DNA from: Cellulomonas wangleii
Lineage (GTDB): Bacteria > Actinomycetota > Actinomycetes > Actinomycetales > Cellulomonadaceae
Length of the DNA stretch: 64,000 nt
Assembly: GCF_018388445.1 (NCBI RefSeq)
Contig: NZ_CP074405.1
Span: 1,240,001 to 1,304,000, forward strand
Reading direction: 5' to 3'
Below, piece after piece: positions 21,689 through 35,432 of the stretch; within the stretch, counting starts at the first letter, position 1; each line of letters starts with the position of its first letter. The notes beneath the pieces were generated by a model. The model saw only the letters and a list, made by a program, of their open reading frames with translations. It made no database searches and was not told where the DNA came from. Made by a program: the position numbers and the translations under genes.

Positions 21689-23023
21689 GTGAGCGACGCC
21701 CCCACCACAGCCCCCGCACCACGCCCGGCCCTGCGGGCCTGGCTGCGTGACCTGGGCGCGGTCGTGGCCCACGGCGTGCGGCTCTGGGTGCGCACGTGGC
21801 CCCTGCTGCTCGTGATCGCGCTGCTGGCCGTCGCCGGCCGGCACGCGGCCGGCTGGGCCGCCGTCAACGCGTCCGCCGTCAACAACACGCTCGGGTGGGC
21901 GGTGCTGGTGCTCGCGCCGCTGAGCATGGTCGCCGGGATCGTCGCCATGCTGCACGTGCTGCGCAGGGACCTGCCCGCGCTCGACGCGCTGGGCCGCACG
22001 CGGGGGCCGGACGGCGCGGCGTCGGGGCACGAGCGCGGCCTGGTCGACGTGCTGGCCTCGGTGTTCGTGCCGTTCCTCGCGCTGTACGCGTCCTACGGCT
22101 TCCTGGCGGAGGACCGGGCGCGGTTCCTCAACACCGCGGCGTACCGGCAGTTCATGGAGAACGGGTTCTCGCTCACGGGGGACGGGGCCGACGGGTCGTT
22201 CGTCGACCTCGCGACCGGGTGGGGGCTCGTCGCCGTCGTGGTGGTCGCGGTCGTCCTGCGCTGGCTGCTGGGCCGGTGGGAGGGCCGCAGCCACGTGCGC
22301 GCCCTGGCGTTCGCTGGCGCGTACGTCGAGGCCTTCTGGCTGCTGGTCGTCGCGGCGTTCACCACCGAGCTGCTGGACGACGTGTGGGCGTGGGTCGAGA
22401 GCCGGCGCGCCGTCGCGGTCGTGCTCGACTGGTGGCTGACCGTGCTCGAGGCGCTCGGGCCCGTGGCCGGGCCGGTCGACGCGGTCGTCGACGGTGTCGT
22501 CGGCGTGCTGGGCAACCTGGACGACCTCGTCGTCATCCCGCTCGCGTGGCTGACCGTCGGCGCCGTCGTGTACGGGCACAGGCTCGCGGCGCCCCCGGCA
22601 CCGACCCGACGCGTCGCGCCTGCCGTCTGGCAGCGCGTGCCGGCACCCGTGCGGCGCTGGACGAGCGAGGCGGCGGCGCCGGTGGTCGGCGACGTGAAGG
22701 GCCGGTTCACCGCGCTCGTCGACGGGCTGCGCCGGCTCGCGGTCGCGGGCCTGGGCCCGATGCTCGTCTTCGCGCTCGCCTTCCTCGTGGCCACGCGGGT
22801 CGAGGAGGGCATCCTCCTCGCCGCCCGCGAGCTCGGCGGCCCGCAGGACGTCGACACGTGGCTGGCCTTCGCGCCCATGGTGTCGGCCGTCGCGACCGCC
22901 GTGGGGCTGACGATGACGATCGCCCTGCTCGCGGCGGGCGTGGACCGCATCCTGGCTGGTCAGGCCGCCACTGTGGCGCCCGAGCCCGTCCCGGCCGAGC
23001 CTGCCCCGGCGGAGCCGGTCTGA
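21689..23023 (+). CDS. multi-pass membrane protein of unknown function
   Basis: 444 residues from GTG 21689 (an in-frame ATG at 21677 adds four). About six to eight hydrophobic segments are visible, for example WPLLLVIALLAVAG, LGWAVLVLAPLSMVAGIV, LVAVVVVAVVLRWLLG, FWLLVVAAF, MLVFALAFLVA and VGLTMTIALLAAG. There is a long loop with a short basic stretch around VRRWTSEAAAP. The tail repeats PAEPAPAEP. No transporter or enzyme motif was recognised. It converges with the three-gene operon of exported proteins (22-bp gap), and the group could work together, but only proximity supports this. Confidence 0.7.
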   Translation: MSDAPTTAPAPRPALRAWLRDLGAVVAHGVRLWVRTWPLLLVIALLAVAGRHAAGWAAVNASAVNNTLGWAVLVLAPLSMVAGIVAMLHVLRRDLPALDALGRTRGPDGAASGHERGLVDVLASVFVPFLALYASYGFLAEDRARFLNTAAYRQFMENGFSLTGDGADGSFVDLATGWGLVAVVVVAVVLRWLLGRWEGRSHVRALAFAGAYVEAFWLLVVAAFTTELLDDVWAWVESRRAVAVVLDWWLTVLEALGPVAGPVDAVVDGVVGVLGNLDDLVVIPLAWLTVGAVVYGHRLAAPPAPTRRVAPAVWQRVPAPVRRWTSEAAAPVVGDVKGRFTALVDGLRRLAVAGLGPMLVFALAFLVATRVEEGILLAARELGGPQDVDTWLAFAPMVSAVATAVGLTMTIALLAAGVDRILAGQAATVAPEPVPAEPAPAEPV

Positions 23024-23045
23024 CGGGTCGCGCGGGCAGGTCGGG

Positions 23046-23702
23046 TCAGCCCGTCGCCCCGAGCACCACGTGGTCCGGCATCTGCCACCACAGCACGACG
23101 TCCGCCACCTGCACGTCCTGCGGCACGACGACGACCGGGGAGACCGACCACGTGCGGGGTCGCGGCGGGGCGTCGGGGTCGCCCAGCGCGCCGTCCAGGT
23201 CGTCGCCCAGCGACGGCCACGGCCCGGTGGCGTCCGCGGGCACGCACGGGGACGCGGGCTGGTACGCGCCCCAGCCGATCGCGACGTAGTCGTACCGCGT
23301 GCCGGCGGCGTCGCGGACCGCGAGCGAGCACGTGACGAGGGGGACGTCGGGGTCGGCCTCCAGCGTGAGGTCGACCTGCACCGCACGCGCGCCCGCCGGC
23401 AGCTCGAGGCCCTCGGGCAGGCGCGGCGCGTCGCGGACGTCGTCGAGCCGGAGCCGCACGTCGATCGGGCCCACGCCCTCGACGTCCTGGTGGAACCCGA
23501 CGGTCGCCCCCGGCGCCGCCGTGGTCGGACGGCGCAGGTCCTGCTCCCACCACAGCGTGCGGACCCGGTCACCCGCCGCGACCGCCGTGAGCGCGAGCGC
23601 GACCGGCAGCGCGACGAGCGCCCACCGGTTGCGGCGCCACCACCCGGTGAGCGCGGGCGTGCCCGGGGCGGCCGGTGCGGTCGTCGCGGGGGCGGCGGTC
23701 AC
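23046..23702 (-). CDS. single-pass exported protein, third gene of operon
   Basis: 218 residues, not recognised. A Pro/Ala/Thr-rich cytoplasmic tail is followed by one hydrophobic anchor at about residues 30-47 (WALVALPVALALTAVAAG) and an outside beta-rich domain with a likely disulfide (VTCSLAVRD and PASPCVPAD). It contains LWWEQDLRRPTT just after the anchor. The GTG overlaps the stop of the upstream gene (GTGA). All three genes of this operon encode the same layout of a short tail, one anchor and an outside domain, suggesting a complex at the outer face of the membrane (inference). Confidence 0.65.
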   Translation of the reverse strand: MTAAPATTAPAAPGTPALTGWWRRNRWALVALPVALALTAVAAGDRVRTLWWEQDLRRPTTAAPGATVGFHQDVEGVGPIDVRLRLDDVRDAPRLPEGLELPAGARAVQVDLTLEADPDVPLVTCSLAVRDAAGTRYDYVAIGWGAYQPASPCVPADATGPWPSLGDDLDGALGDPDAPPRPRTWSVSPVVVVPQDVQVADVVLWWQMPDHVVLGATG

Positions 23703-24370
23703 GGCTCCTCCGGTGGTGCGTCGGACGGCGGGCCCGCGAGCACGGGGTCCTCGGCGGCCGCCCACGCGTCGGCGTCGGCCTGCGTGAGCCCGAGGTCGAT
23801 GTCGGCGACGTCGTCGCGGCGCTGGTCCTTCTGCTCGAGCCCCAGGCGCAGGTGCGCCCCGGCCACCGCCTCGGGCGGGACCTCGACGCGCAGGGTCGCG
23901 TACCGGGCGATGCCGGGCTGCGCCGTGCCGGGCAGGAACGAGGAGCGGCCGCTCGTGAAGACGGTGTACGTGCGGCCGTCGCCGCCCAGCAGCTCCGCGA
24001 AGCCGAGCGCACGCGGCTGCCCGAGGGCGTCGATCGTCACCGGCACCGTCAGCCAGACCCCCGTCGTCGCCAGGAGCGTGCCGTCGTCGGGGTCGAGGAC
24101 CACGGCGCCCGTCGGCTCGCCGGCCGTCACCCGTGCGTACCGCAGCTCGACGGTCTCCCCGACGGCCGCGGTGCGCACGAACGGCGCCTGCACGCGCTCG
24201 TCGACGGGGAAGGCCGTCACGACGACGTGGCCCACGGCGAGGGCGGCCAGCACCGCCGCGCCCGCGCCGAGTGCTCGAGGCCGCGGCACGGCGGGGGAGC
24301 GGCGGGGCGGCGCGGGCGTCGCCGGGCCGCCGGCGACCGGGGTGTCCGCGATCGTGTCGGACGTGCTCAT
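23699..24370 (-). CDS. single-pass exported protein, second gene of operon
   Basis: 223 residues, not recognised. A Pro-rich N-terminus and one anchor (about residues 34-54, LGAGAAVLAALAVGHVVVTA) precede an outside domain with no cysteines. The stretch RTYTVFTSGRSSFLPGTAQPG and the later LRLGLEQKDQRRDDVADIDLG are distinctive. The C-terminus is acidic and Pro-rich. ATG overlaps the stop of the first gene (ATGA), so it is coupled both ways in the operon. Confidence 0.65.
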   Translation of the reverse strand: MSTSDTIADTPVAGGPATPAPPRRSPAVPRPRALGAGAAVLAALAVGHVVVTAFPVDERVQAPFVRTAAVGETVELRYARVTAGEPTGAVVLDPDDGTLLATTGVWLTVPVTIDALGQPRALGFAELLGGDGRTYTVFTSGRSSFLPGTAQPGIARYATLRVEVPPEAVAGAHLRLGLEQKDQRRDDVADIDLGLTQADADAWAAAEDPVLAGPPSDAPPEEP

Positions 24371-25047
24371 GCCTCGCCCTCCTGCTCCGCGTCGGACACG
24401 GCCTCACGCACGGCGAGCTCGCCGCGGACGGCCGGTGCGGGATCCCACCAGGCGAGCGTCGGGTCGAGGCTGCCGCGGCGCCACGTGTGCTGCTGCAGCA
24501 GGACGGACGCGGTCGTCGGGGGTGCGGCGGCCCCGTCCTGCTCGAACAGGAAGGCGGCCTCGTACGTCAGCCCCGGCTGCACCGGGCTGAGCGACGAGCC
24601 GTCCTCGAGCACCGCGACGGACGTCGCCCGCGTGGCGGCGCCTGCGGGACGTCCGACCAGGCCGTCGACGTCGGCGAGCACCAGCGCCTCCTGCAGCGTG
24701 GTACCCAGGAGGCCCGCGTCGCTCGTGTTGCGCACGGTCGCGACGACGCCCACCCACCGGTTGCCGTCGTCCGACAGGTACTGGCCGGGCAGGTCGGTGG
24801 TCCACACGACGCGGTGCACGGTCAGCTCGAACGGTGCGACGTCGACCGGCGTCCCGACGGTGAGCACCTCGGGGCCGTCCTGCGTCTGCTCCTCCAGGCC
24901 ACCGAAGCCGGCCGTCGCCGCGAGCAGCACGAGGGCACCGCCCAGACCGATGCGCCGCAGCGGCTGGTCGAGCACGCGCCGAGCGACCTTGCTGCCGCTG
25001 CGCCGGGCACGTGCGCGCAGGTCGGGCGGGGCGGCGGGACCGGACAC
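24367..25047 (-). CDS. single-pass exported protein with DUF4352-like domain, first gene of operon
   Basis: 226 residues. The basic N-terminus has one anchor at about residues 33-52 (RIGLGGALVLLAATAGFGGL). The outside part resembles an Ig-like DUF4352 domain (FELTVHRVVWTTDLPG followed by NRWVGVVATVRNTSD), a fold often found on exported actinobacterial proteins; this is resemblance by eye only. GTG 25047 is chosen because TACACT lies 7 nt upstream. First of three coupled genes. Confidence 0.65.
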   Translation of the reverse strand: MSGPAAPPDLRARARRSGSKVARRVLDQPLRRIGLGGALVLLAATAGFGGLEEQTQDGPEVLTVGTPVDVAPFELTVHRVVWTTDLPGQYLSDDGNRWVGVVATVRNTSDAGLLGTTLQEALVLADVDGLVGRPAGAATRATSVAVLEDGSSLSPVQPGLTYEAAFLFEQDGAAAPPTTASVLLQQHTWRRGSLDPTLAWWDPAPAVRGELAVREAVSDAEQEGEA

Positions 25048-25054
25048 GCGCCCG

Positions 25055-25060
25055 AGTGTA
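25055..25060 (-). promoter_or_regulatory. -10 box (TACACT) of the three-gene membrane operon
   Basis: The hexamer is on the minus strand, 7 nt before GTG 25047; leaderless layout. Confidence 0.5.
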
Positions 25061-25141
25061 GGGGCGGGCGACGGCGTGACGGTGGGCTGCGGCGGGTGAG
25101 GTCGTGGCACGTGGGGAGGGGGTGACGCACCGCGCTCCGGG

Positions 25142-25789
25142 TCAGGGAGCCGTCGGTGCTCCGTCGCCGCCGGGGCGTCCGCTCGCGACGGCGCGCACGA
25201 GGCCCGCGACCACGACGGACGCCGCCGCGTCGCGCTCCGAGCGGGGCAGGGAACGCAGCGGACCCAGCGCCGCGAGCGTCGCGTACCCGTGGACGCCGGA
25301 CCAGCAGGTGAGTGCGGCGCCGTCGACGGACCCCGGGGCGAGCCGCCCCTCGGCGACGAGCCGCGCGAGGGCGTCGTGCAGCTGGTGGTACGGCGAGCGA
25401 CCGGCGCCGCCGCCGGCCTCCGGTGCGTCGACCTCGGCCATGTCCTCCATCGCGAAGAGCCCGACGTCGAACAGCCCCGGTTCGTCGAGGGCGAACCGGA
25501 TGTACCCCTCGCCGACGGCCGTCAGGGCGGCGGCGCCGTCGGCGGCGCCGGCGAGCCCCTCCTCGACGGTGCGTGCCATGCGGCCGAGCGCCACGCGCGC
25601 CACGGCGCGCAGCAGGGCGTCGCGGTCGGCGAAGTGGCGGTACGCGGCCCGCGGCGTGACGCCCGCGCGGCGGGTGACCTCGCGCAGCACGACGGCGGCT
25701 GCGCCCGTCTCGCGGGCGAGGTCCACGCCCGCGTCGATCAGCGCGGCCCGGAGGTCACCGTGGTGGTACGTACCTCTTGCGCTCGTCAC
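25142..25789 (-). CDS. TetR-family transcriptional regulator
   Basis: 215 residues. The N-terminal helix-turn-helix (about residues 8-55: YHHGDLRAALIDAG, LREVTRRAGVTPRAAYRHFA) is followed by a ligand-binding domain of the TetR_C_13/WHG type. It probably represses itself and the divergent small ORF plus alpha/beta hydrolase. The spacer holds a perfect 15-bp inverted repeat that overlaps both -10 boxes. GTG 25789 is chosen because TAGACT ends 7 nt upstream. The inducer is unknown. Confidence 0.88.
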   Translation of the reverse strand: MTSARGTYHHGDLRAALIDAGVDLARETGAAAVVLREVTRRAGVTPRAAYRHFADRDALLRAVARVALGRMARTVEEGLAGAADGAAALTAVGEGYIRFALDEPGLFDVGLFAMEDMAEVDAPEAGGGAGRSPYHQLHDALARLVAEGRLAPGSVDGAALTCWSGVHGYATLAALGPLRSLPRSERDAAASVVVAGLVRAVASGRPGGDGAPTAP

Positions 25790-25796
25790 ACCCTGA

Positions 25797-25802
25797 AGTC
25801 TA
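25797..25802 (-). promoter_or_regulatory. -10 box (TAGACT) of tetR-type gene
   Basis: TAGACT on the minus strand with 7 nt to GTG 25789. Five of its six bases lie inside the operator arm, so bound repressor would block polymerase. Confidence 0.55.
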
Positions 25803-25837
25803 CGGTGTGGACATATCCGAAAGTCCACACCGTAGAC
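25798..25837. promoter_or_regulatory. divergent operator: perfect 15-bp inverted repeat
   Basis: The arm GTCTACGGTGTGGAC (25798-25812) is repeated in inverted form at 25823-25837, with a 10-bp AT-rich spacer. Each arm is also an imperfect palindrome, so two regulator dimers may bind. The right arm contains TAGACA (25833-25838), a plausible -10 for the plus-strand gene at 25851. Confidence 0.75.
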
Positions 25838-25850
25838 ATAGGGGGCCACG

Positions 25851-30749
<4,899 letters not shown>

Positions 30750-30872
30750 CCCGCCCCGGTCGCGGCCCGGCGTCCCCGTGCGGTCGGGCGTCCGCGTCGC
30801 CGGGCGCCCGCGTCGTTGCGCGACGGCGGCGCGCAGGACGCCGCCGGGCGGGCCGAACGGCGTCGGGACGCC

Positions 30873-30878
30873 GATACT
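30873..30878 (+). promoter_or_regulatory. possible -10 box (GATACT)
   Basis: GATACT, 6 nt, ATG 30885. It is in the 135-bp gap after the double-GNAT gene; nothing else was seen there. Confidence 0.4.
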
Positions 30879-30884
30879 GGACGC

Positions 30885-31307
30885 ATGATCTCGACGGACA
30901 ACGCCGTGGCCCTGGAGGCCGCCGGTCTGCAGTGGCACCCCCGGGCGGGCGACAGGTTCGTCCTGCGCGGTGCCGACATGGGCGGCGAGGTGTTCACCAT
31001 CTCCGAGATGGTCGTCGAGGCGCACGAGTACTCCACGGGCACCGTCCTGGGCTTCAACGGGACGACGGAGTGGGCGCTGGACTCCGTCCGCCAGGAGGAC
31101 GCGCTGTGGCTGCCGCGCGAGGACCAGCTGCGTGAGCTGCTGGGCGGCACGTTCCGCAGCCTCGCCCGGTCCACCGACGGGCGCTACCAGGTGCTCGTCG
31201 AGCTCGTCGGACAGCCCGAGCGGGTGTTCACGGCCGACGACGCCCCGGACGCCTACGCCGAGGCGCTGCTCGCGCTGGTCAGCGCGGCGACGTCGCGGGT
31301 CGGCTGA
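30885..31307 (+). CDS. conserved actinobacterial protein of unknown function
   Basis: 140 residues, no signal peptide, no membrane segment. Recognisable features are HPRAGDRFVL, MVVEAHEYSTGTVLGFNGTT, WALDSVRQEDALWLPREDQL and RELLGGTFRSL. Proteins of this type are common in Micrococcales near gatC and are sometimes labelled as pilus assembly proteins without support. It has its own probable promoter and stands just upstream of the gatCAB operon. Confidence 0.75.
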   Translation: MISTDNAVALEAAGLQWHPRAGDRFVLRGADMGGEVFTISEMVVEAHEYSTGTVLGFNGTTEWALDSVRQEDALWLPREDQLRELLGGTFRSLARSTDGRYQVLVELVGQPERVFTADDAPDAYAEALLALVSAATSRVG

Positions 31308-31404
31308 CCGCCGGCCCCTCGGCGGGTCCGCCGGGTCGGCGTCGTCCGGTCGCGACGGGCGCGGCCCGCAGCGGACGCGCCCACGGCGGCCACCCGCCCG
31401 CGAC

Positions 31405-31410
31405 TAGACT
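31405..31410 (+). promoter_or_regulatory. -10 box (TAGACT) of gatCAB
   Basis: Consensus TAGACT with 8 nt to ATG 31419, so the leader is absent or a few bases long. Confidence 0.6.
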
Positions 31411-31418
31411 CACGGACC

Positions 31419-31715
31419 ATGTCCACCCTCTCCCGCGACGAGGTCGCGCGCGTCGCCGCGCTGGCCCGGATCGACCTGACACCGGCCGAGCTCGACCGGC
31501 TGGCGGGCGAGCTCGACGTCATCGTCGAGTCCGTCGCCCGCGTGTCCGAGGTCGCCACCCCGGACGTCCCCGCGACGAGCCACCCGCTGCCGCTGACCAA
31601 CGTGTTCCGTGCCGACGAGCCGGTCACGCCGCTCGACCGCGACGAGGTGCTCGCGCAGGCCCCCGCGGCCCGCGACGGCAAGTTCCTCGTCCCGCAGATC
31701 CTCGGGGAGGAGTGA
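31419..31715 (+). CDS. gatC: Asp-tRNA(Asn)/Glu-tRNA(Gln) amidotransferase subunit C
   Basis: 98 residues. Small subunit that wraps around GatA and GatB and stabilises the complex. Typical start [21 protein letters not shown] and the conserved tail [27 protein letters not shown]. gatA follows 1 nt after its stop codon. The complex converts Glu-tRNA(Gln) to Gln-tRNA(Gln), as needed in bacteria lacking glutaminyl-tRNA synthetase. Confidence 0.95.
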   Translation: MSTLSRDEVARVAALARIDLTPAELDRLAGELDVIVESVARVSEVATPDVPATSHPLPLTNVFRADEPVTPLDRDEVLAQAPAARDGKFLVPQILGEE

Positions 31716-31716
31716 C

Positions 31717-33234
31717 GTGACCGACCTGACCCGGATGACCGCGGCGGAGCTGGCCGACCGGCTGACCGCGCGCGAGGTGACCAGCGTCGAGGTGACGCAG
31801 GCGCACCTCGACCGCATCGCCGCCGTGGAGCCCGCCGTCCACGCGTACCTGCACGTCGCGACCGACGAGGCGCTGGCCACCGCGGCCGACGTCGACGCCC
31901 GACGGGCTGCGGGCGAGGACCTGCACGCGCTCGCGGGCGTGCCGATCGCCGTCAAGGACGTCGTCGTGACGCGCGGCCTGCCCACCACGGCCGGTTCGCG
32001 CATCCTCGAGGGCTGGGTGCCCCCGTACGACGCGACCCTCGTCGAGCGGATCAAGGCCGCGGGCCTTCCGATCCTCGGCAAGACCAACATGGACGAGTTC
32101 GCCATGGGCTCGTCGACGGAGCACTCGGGCTACGGCACCACGCACAACCCGTGGGACCTCGAGCGGATCCCCGGCGGCTCCGGCGGCGGGTCCGCCGCGG
32201 CCGTCGCGGCCTACGAGGCACCGCTCGCGATCGGCACCGACACGGGCGGCTCGATCCGTCAGCCCGCTGCCGTCACCGGCACCGTCGGCGTCAAGCCGAC
32301 CTACGGCAGCGTGTCGCGCTACGGCCTCATCGCCCTCGCCTCGAGCCTGGACCAGGCGGGCCCGTGCACGCGCACGGTCCTCGACTCGGCGCTGCTGCAC
32401 GAGCTGATCGGCGGGCACGACCCGCGCGACTCGACGTCGCTGAGCGACCCGGCGACGGGGTACGTCGCGGCGGCCCGCGAGGGTGCGTCGGGCGACCTGA
32501 CGGGCGTCAGGGTCGGCGTGGTGCGCGAGCTGCAGGGCGAGGGCTACCAGCCCGGCGTCCTGGCGCGGTTCGAGGAGTCGCTCGAGGCGCTGCGCGGCGC
32601 GGGCGCCGAGGTCGTCGAGGTCTCGTGCCCGTCGTTCGCGTACGCGCTCGCGGCGTACTACCTGATCCTGCCCGCGGAGGCGTCGAGCAACCTGGCGAAG
32701 TTCGACGGCATGCGCTTCGGCCTGCGCGTCGAGCCGAGCGATGGCCCGGTGACCGCCGAGCGCGTCATGGCCGCGACCCGTGGCCAGGGGTTCGGTGACG
32801 AGGTCAAGCGCCGCGTCATCCTCGGCACGTACGCCCTGAGCGCCGGCTACTACGACGCGTACTACGGGTCGGCGCAGAAGGTCCGCACGCTCATCCAGCG
32901 CGACTTCGCCGCGGCGTTCGAGGCGGCCGACGTGCTGGTCTCGCCCACGGCGCCGACGACGGCGTTCAAGCTGGGCGAGAAGCTGGACGACCCGCTGGCG
33001 ATGTACCTCAACGACGTCGCGACGATCCCCGCGAACCTCGCGGGGATCCCGGGCATGTCGCTGCCGAACGGGCTGTCGGACGACGGCCTGCCCGTGGGCT
33101 TCCAGATCCTCGCGCCCGCGCGCGAGGACGCCCGCCTGTACCGCGTGGGAGCGGCGCTCGAGGCGCTGCTCGAGACGAGCTGGGAGGGCCCGCTGCTGGG
33201 CCGCGCCCCCGAGCTGGCCGGAGGGGCAGCCTGA
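31717..33234 (+). CDS. gatA: Asp-tRNA(Asn)/Glu-tRNA(Gln) amidotransferase subunit A
   Basis: 505 residues, amidase-signature family. Releases ammonia from glutamine and channels it to GatB. The Ser-cisSer-Lys triad is visible: Lys in [10 protein letters not shown], the glycine/serine loop [15 protein letters not shown], and the nucleophile region [31 protein letters not shown] is diagnostic of GatA. GTG 31717 lies just after the gatC stop; its own stop overlaps the gatB ATG. Confidence 0.96.
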   Translation: MTDLTRMTAAELADRLTAREVTSVEVTQAHLDRIAAVEPAVHAYLHVATDEALATAADVDARRAAGEDLHALAGVPIAVKDVVVTRGLPTTAGSRILEGWVPPYDATLVERIKAAGLPILGKTNMDEFAMGSSTEHSGYGTTHNPWDLERIPGGSGGGSAAAVAAYEAPLAIGTDTGGSIRQPAAVTGTVGVKPTYGSVSRYGLIALASSLDQAGPCTRTVLDSALLHELIGGHDPRDSTSLSDPATGYVAAAREGASGDLTGVRVGVVRELQGEGYQPGVLARFEESLEALRGAGAEVVEVSCPSFAYALAAYYLILPAEASSNLAKFDGMRFGLRVEPSDGPVTAERVMAATRGQGFGDEVKRRVILGTYALSAGYYDAYYGSAQKVRTLIQRDFAAAFEAADVLVSPTAPTTAFKLGEKLDDPLAMYLNDVATIPANLAGIPGMSLPNGLSDDGLPVGFQILAPAREDARLYRVGAALEALLETSWEGPLLGRAPELAGGAA

Positions 33235-34745
33235 TGAGCACGACGACCGACGTCGACCTGGTCGACTACGACGACGCGGTGGCCCGGTTCGACCCGGTCA
33301 TCGGCATCGAGGTGCACGTCGAGCTGGGTACGCGGACCAAGATGTTCGACGGCGCCGAGCAGTCGTTCGGCGAGGAGCCGAACACGCAGATCACGCCGAC
33401 GAGCCTGGGCCTGCCGGGCGCGCTGCCCGTCGTCAACGGCACCGCGGTGGAGTACGCGATCCGCATCGGTCTGGCGCTGAACTGCTCGATCGCGCAGTCC
33501 TGCCGGTTCGCGCGGAAGAACTACTTCTACCCGGACGTGCCGAAGAACTTCCAGACCTCCCAGTACGACGAGCCGATCGCCTCCGAGGGCTTCGTCGACG
33601 TCGAGCTGGAGGACGGCACCACGTTCCGCGTCGAGATCGAGCGCGCGCACATGGAGGAGGACGCCGGCAAGAACACGCACGTCGGTGGCGCCACCGGGCG
33701 CATCCACGGCGCGGAGTACTCGCTGGTCGACTACAACCGCGCCGGTGTGCCGCTGGTGGAGATCGTCACGAAGCCGATCACCGGGGCGGGGGAGCGGGCA
33801 CCGGAGGTCGCGCGCGCGTACGTCCAGACGCTGCGCGACATGTTCCGCGCGCTCGGTGTCTCCGAGGCCCGCATGGAGCGTGGCAACGTGCGCGCCGACG
33901 TGAACGTCTCGCTGCGCCCCACGCCGGCCGACGCCCTGGGGACCCGGACCGAGACCAAGAACGTCAACTCGTTCCGCTCGGTCGAGCGTGCCGTCCGCTA
34001 CGAGATCAGTCGCCAGGCGGCGATCCTCGACGCCGGCGGCGTGATCGTCCAGGAGACCCGGCACTGGCACGAGGACACCGGCATCACCACCGCCGGGCGC
34101 GTGAAGTCGGACGCCGAGGACTACCGCTACTTCCCCGAGCCGGACCTCGTGCCGATCGTCCCGGACCGCGCCTGGATCGAGGAGATCCGTGCGGCCCTGC
34201 CCGAGCTGCCCGCCGCGCGCCGCCGCCGCCTGCAGGGTGAGTGGGGCTACGCCGACGCCGAGATGCGCGACGTCGTCAACGCCGGTGCGATCGAGCTCAT
34301 CGAGGCCACGGTCGCGGCGGGCGCGAGCCCGGCCGCTGCCCGCAAGTGGTGGATGGGCGAGCTGGCCCGCACGGCCAAGCAGCAGGAGGTCGAGCTCGCG
34401 GACCTGCCGATCACGCCCGCCCAGATCGGTGCGCTCCAGCAGCTCGTCGACGCCGGTCGCATCAACGACAAGCTGGCGCGCCAGGTGCTCGAGGGCGTGC
34501 TGGCCGGTGAGGGCGATCCCGAGCAGGTCGTCGTCGCCCGAGGGCTCGAGGTCGTGTCGGATGACGGCCCCCTGCTCGAGGCGATCGACGCGGCCCTGGC
34601 CGCCCAGCCGGACATCGCGGAGAAGATCCGCGGGGGCAACCTCGGGCCGGTCGGCGCCATCATCGGCGCGGTCATGAAGGCGACGCGCGGGCAGGCGGAC
34701 GCCGGTCGCGTGCGCGAGCTCGTGCTGGAGCGCGTCTCCGCCTGA
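33234..34745 (+). CDS. gatB: Asp-tRNA(Asn)/Glu-tRNA(Gln) amidotransferase subunit B
   Basis: 503 residues. Phosphorylates the tRNA-bound acidic residue and transfers ammonia. Signatures: [20 protein letters not shown]-equivalent [61 protein letters not shown], and the C-terminal YqeY-like helical tail ending [20 protein letters not shown]. Last gene of gatCAB; a hairpin follows. Confidence 0.97.
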   Translation: MSTTTDVDLVDYDDAVARFDPVIGIEVHVELGTRTKMFDGAEQSFGEEPNTQITPTSLGLPGALPVVNGTAVEYAIRIGLALNCSIAQSCRFARKNYFYPDVPKNFQTSQYDEPIASEGFVDVELEDGTTFRVEIERAHMEEDAGKNTHVGGATGRIHGAEYSLVDYNRAGVPLVEIVTKPITGAGERAPEVARAYVQTLRDMFRALGVSEARMERGNVRADVNVSLRPTPADALGTRTETKNVNSFRSVERAVRYEISRQAAILDAGGVIVQETRHWHEDTGITTAGRVKSDAEDYRYFPEPDLVPIVPDRAWIEEIRAALPELPAARRRRLQGEWGYADAEMRDVVNAGAIELIEATVAAGASPAAARKWWMGELARTAKQQEVELADLPITPAQIGALQQLVDAGRINDKLARQVLEGVLAGEGDPEQVVVARGLEVVSDDGPLLEAIDAALAAQPDIAEKIRGGNLGPVGAIIGAVMKATRGQADAGRVRELVLERVSA

Positions 34746-34755
34746 CGCAGGAGCC

Positions 34756-34773
34756 GACGCACCGGCGTGCGTC
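34756..34773 (+). terminator. hairpin after gatB
   Basis: Perfect 7-bp inverted repeat GACGCAC/GTGCGTC with a 4-nt loop (CGGC), 11 nt after the gatB stop. It is short; a terminator role is likely but not certain. Confidence 0.5.
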
Positions 34774-34804
34774 GTGTCGTGACGTCCCGGTCGTCCCGGT
34801 TCCG

Positions 34805-34810
34805 TACGAT
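34805..34810 (+). promoter_or_regulatory. possible -10 box (TACGAT)
   Basis: TACGAT lies 71 nt upstream of ATG 34882. Unlike most starts here, the gene has a leader and a strong ribosome site (GGAGGT). Confidence 0.35.
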
Positions 34811-34881
34811 GCGACGCACGCCGGAGGGCAGTCGGTGGGGGTGCCCGGACCGGCGCCCGCCGGAGCGCGACGGAGGTAGCG

Positions 34882-35430
34882 ATGCAGAAACCCACCCTGC
34901 AGGGCGAGATGATCGTGCTGCGTCCGATCGGCACGGACGACGCCGACGCGATGTGGGACATGCTCGACGACGCCGAGGGCAAGCGGCTCACGGGCACCAC
35001 GCGCGGGTTCACGCGCGAGGAGGTCGACGCCTGGTGCGCGAGCCGCGAGGCCGCCGAGGGCCGGTACGACTTCGCCGTGACGGCGTTCGGTGACGACGAG
35101 TACCGCGGCGAGATCGTCCTGACGGACGTCGACCCCGACGTGCGGTGCGCCTCGCTCCGCCTGTCCATGCGCCCGCTCTACCGGGGTCGCGGCTACGGGA
35201 CCGAGGCGATCGAGCTGGTCCTCGGCTTCGCGTTCGACGGGCTCGACCTGCACCGGGTGGAGCTCGAGGCGCTGAGCATCAACACCCGTGCGGTGTCCCT
35301 GTACGAGAACATCGGGTTCCGCCGCGAGGGACGTCGGCGCGACGCGTACCGCGACGGGGCCGGGTGGTGCGACGCGGTCGTCATGTCGATGCTCGAGGAC
35401 GAGTACCGCGCCGGCCGGGTGGCCTCCTGA
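34882..35430 (+). CDS. GNAT acetyltransferase, RimJ/RimL-like
   Basis: 182 residues, Acetyltransf_3 type. LQGEMIVLRPIGTDDADAMW at the start, acetyl-CoA binding MRPLYRGRGYGTEAIELVLG and the late motif LEALSINTRAVSLYENIGF. Family members acetylate ribosomal protein N-termini, amino groups of peptides or polyamines; the substrate here is unknown. The ribosome site CGGAGGTAGCG precedes the ATG. The hydroxyacid dehydrogenase begins 2 nt after its stop. Confidence 0.88.
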   Translation: MQKPTLQGEMIVLRPIGTDDADAMWDMLDDAEGKRLTGTTRGFTREEVDAWCASREAAEGRYDFAVTAFGDDEYRGEIVLTDVDPDVRCASLRLSMRPLYRGRGYGTEAIELVLGFAFDGLDLHRVELEALSINTRAVSLYENIGFRREGRRRDAYRDGAGWCDAVVMSMLEDEYRAGRVAS

Positions 35431-35432
35431 CC

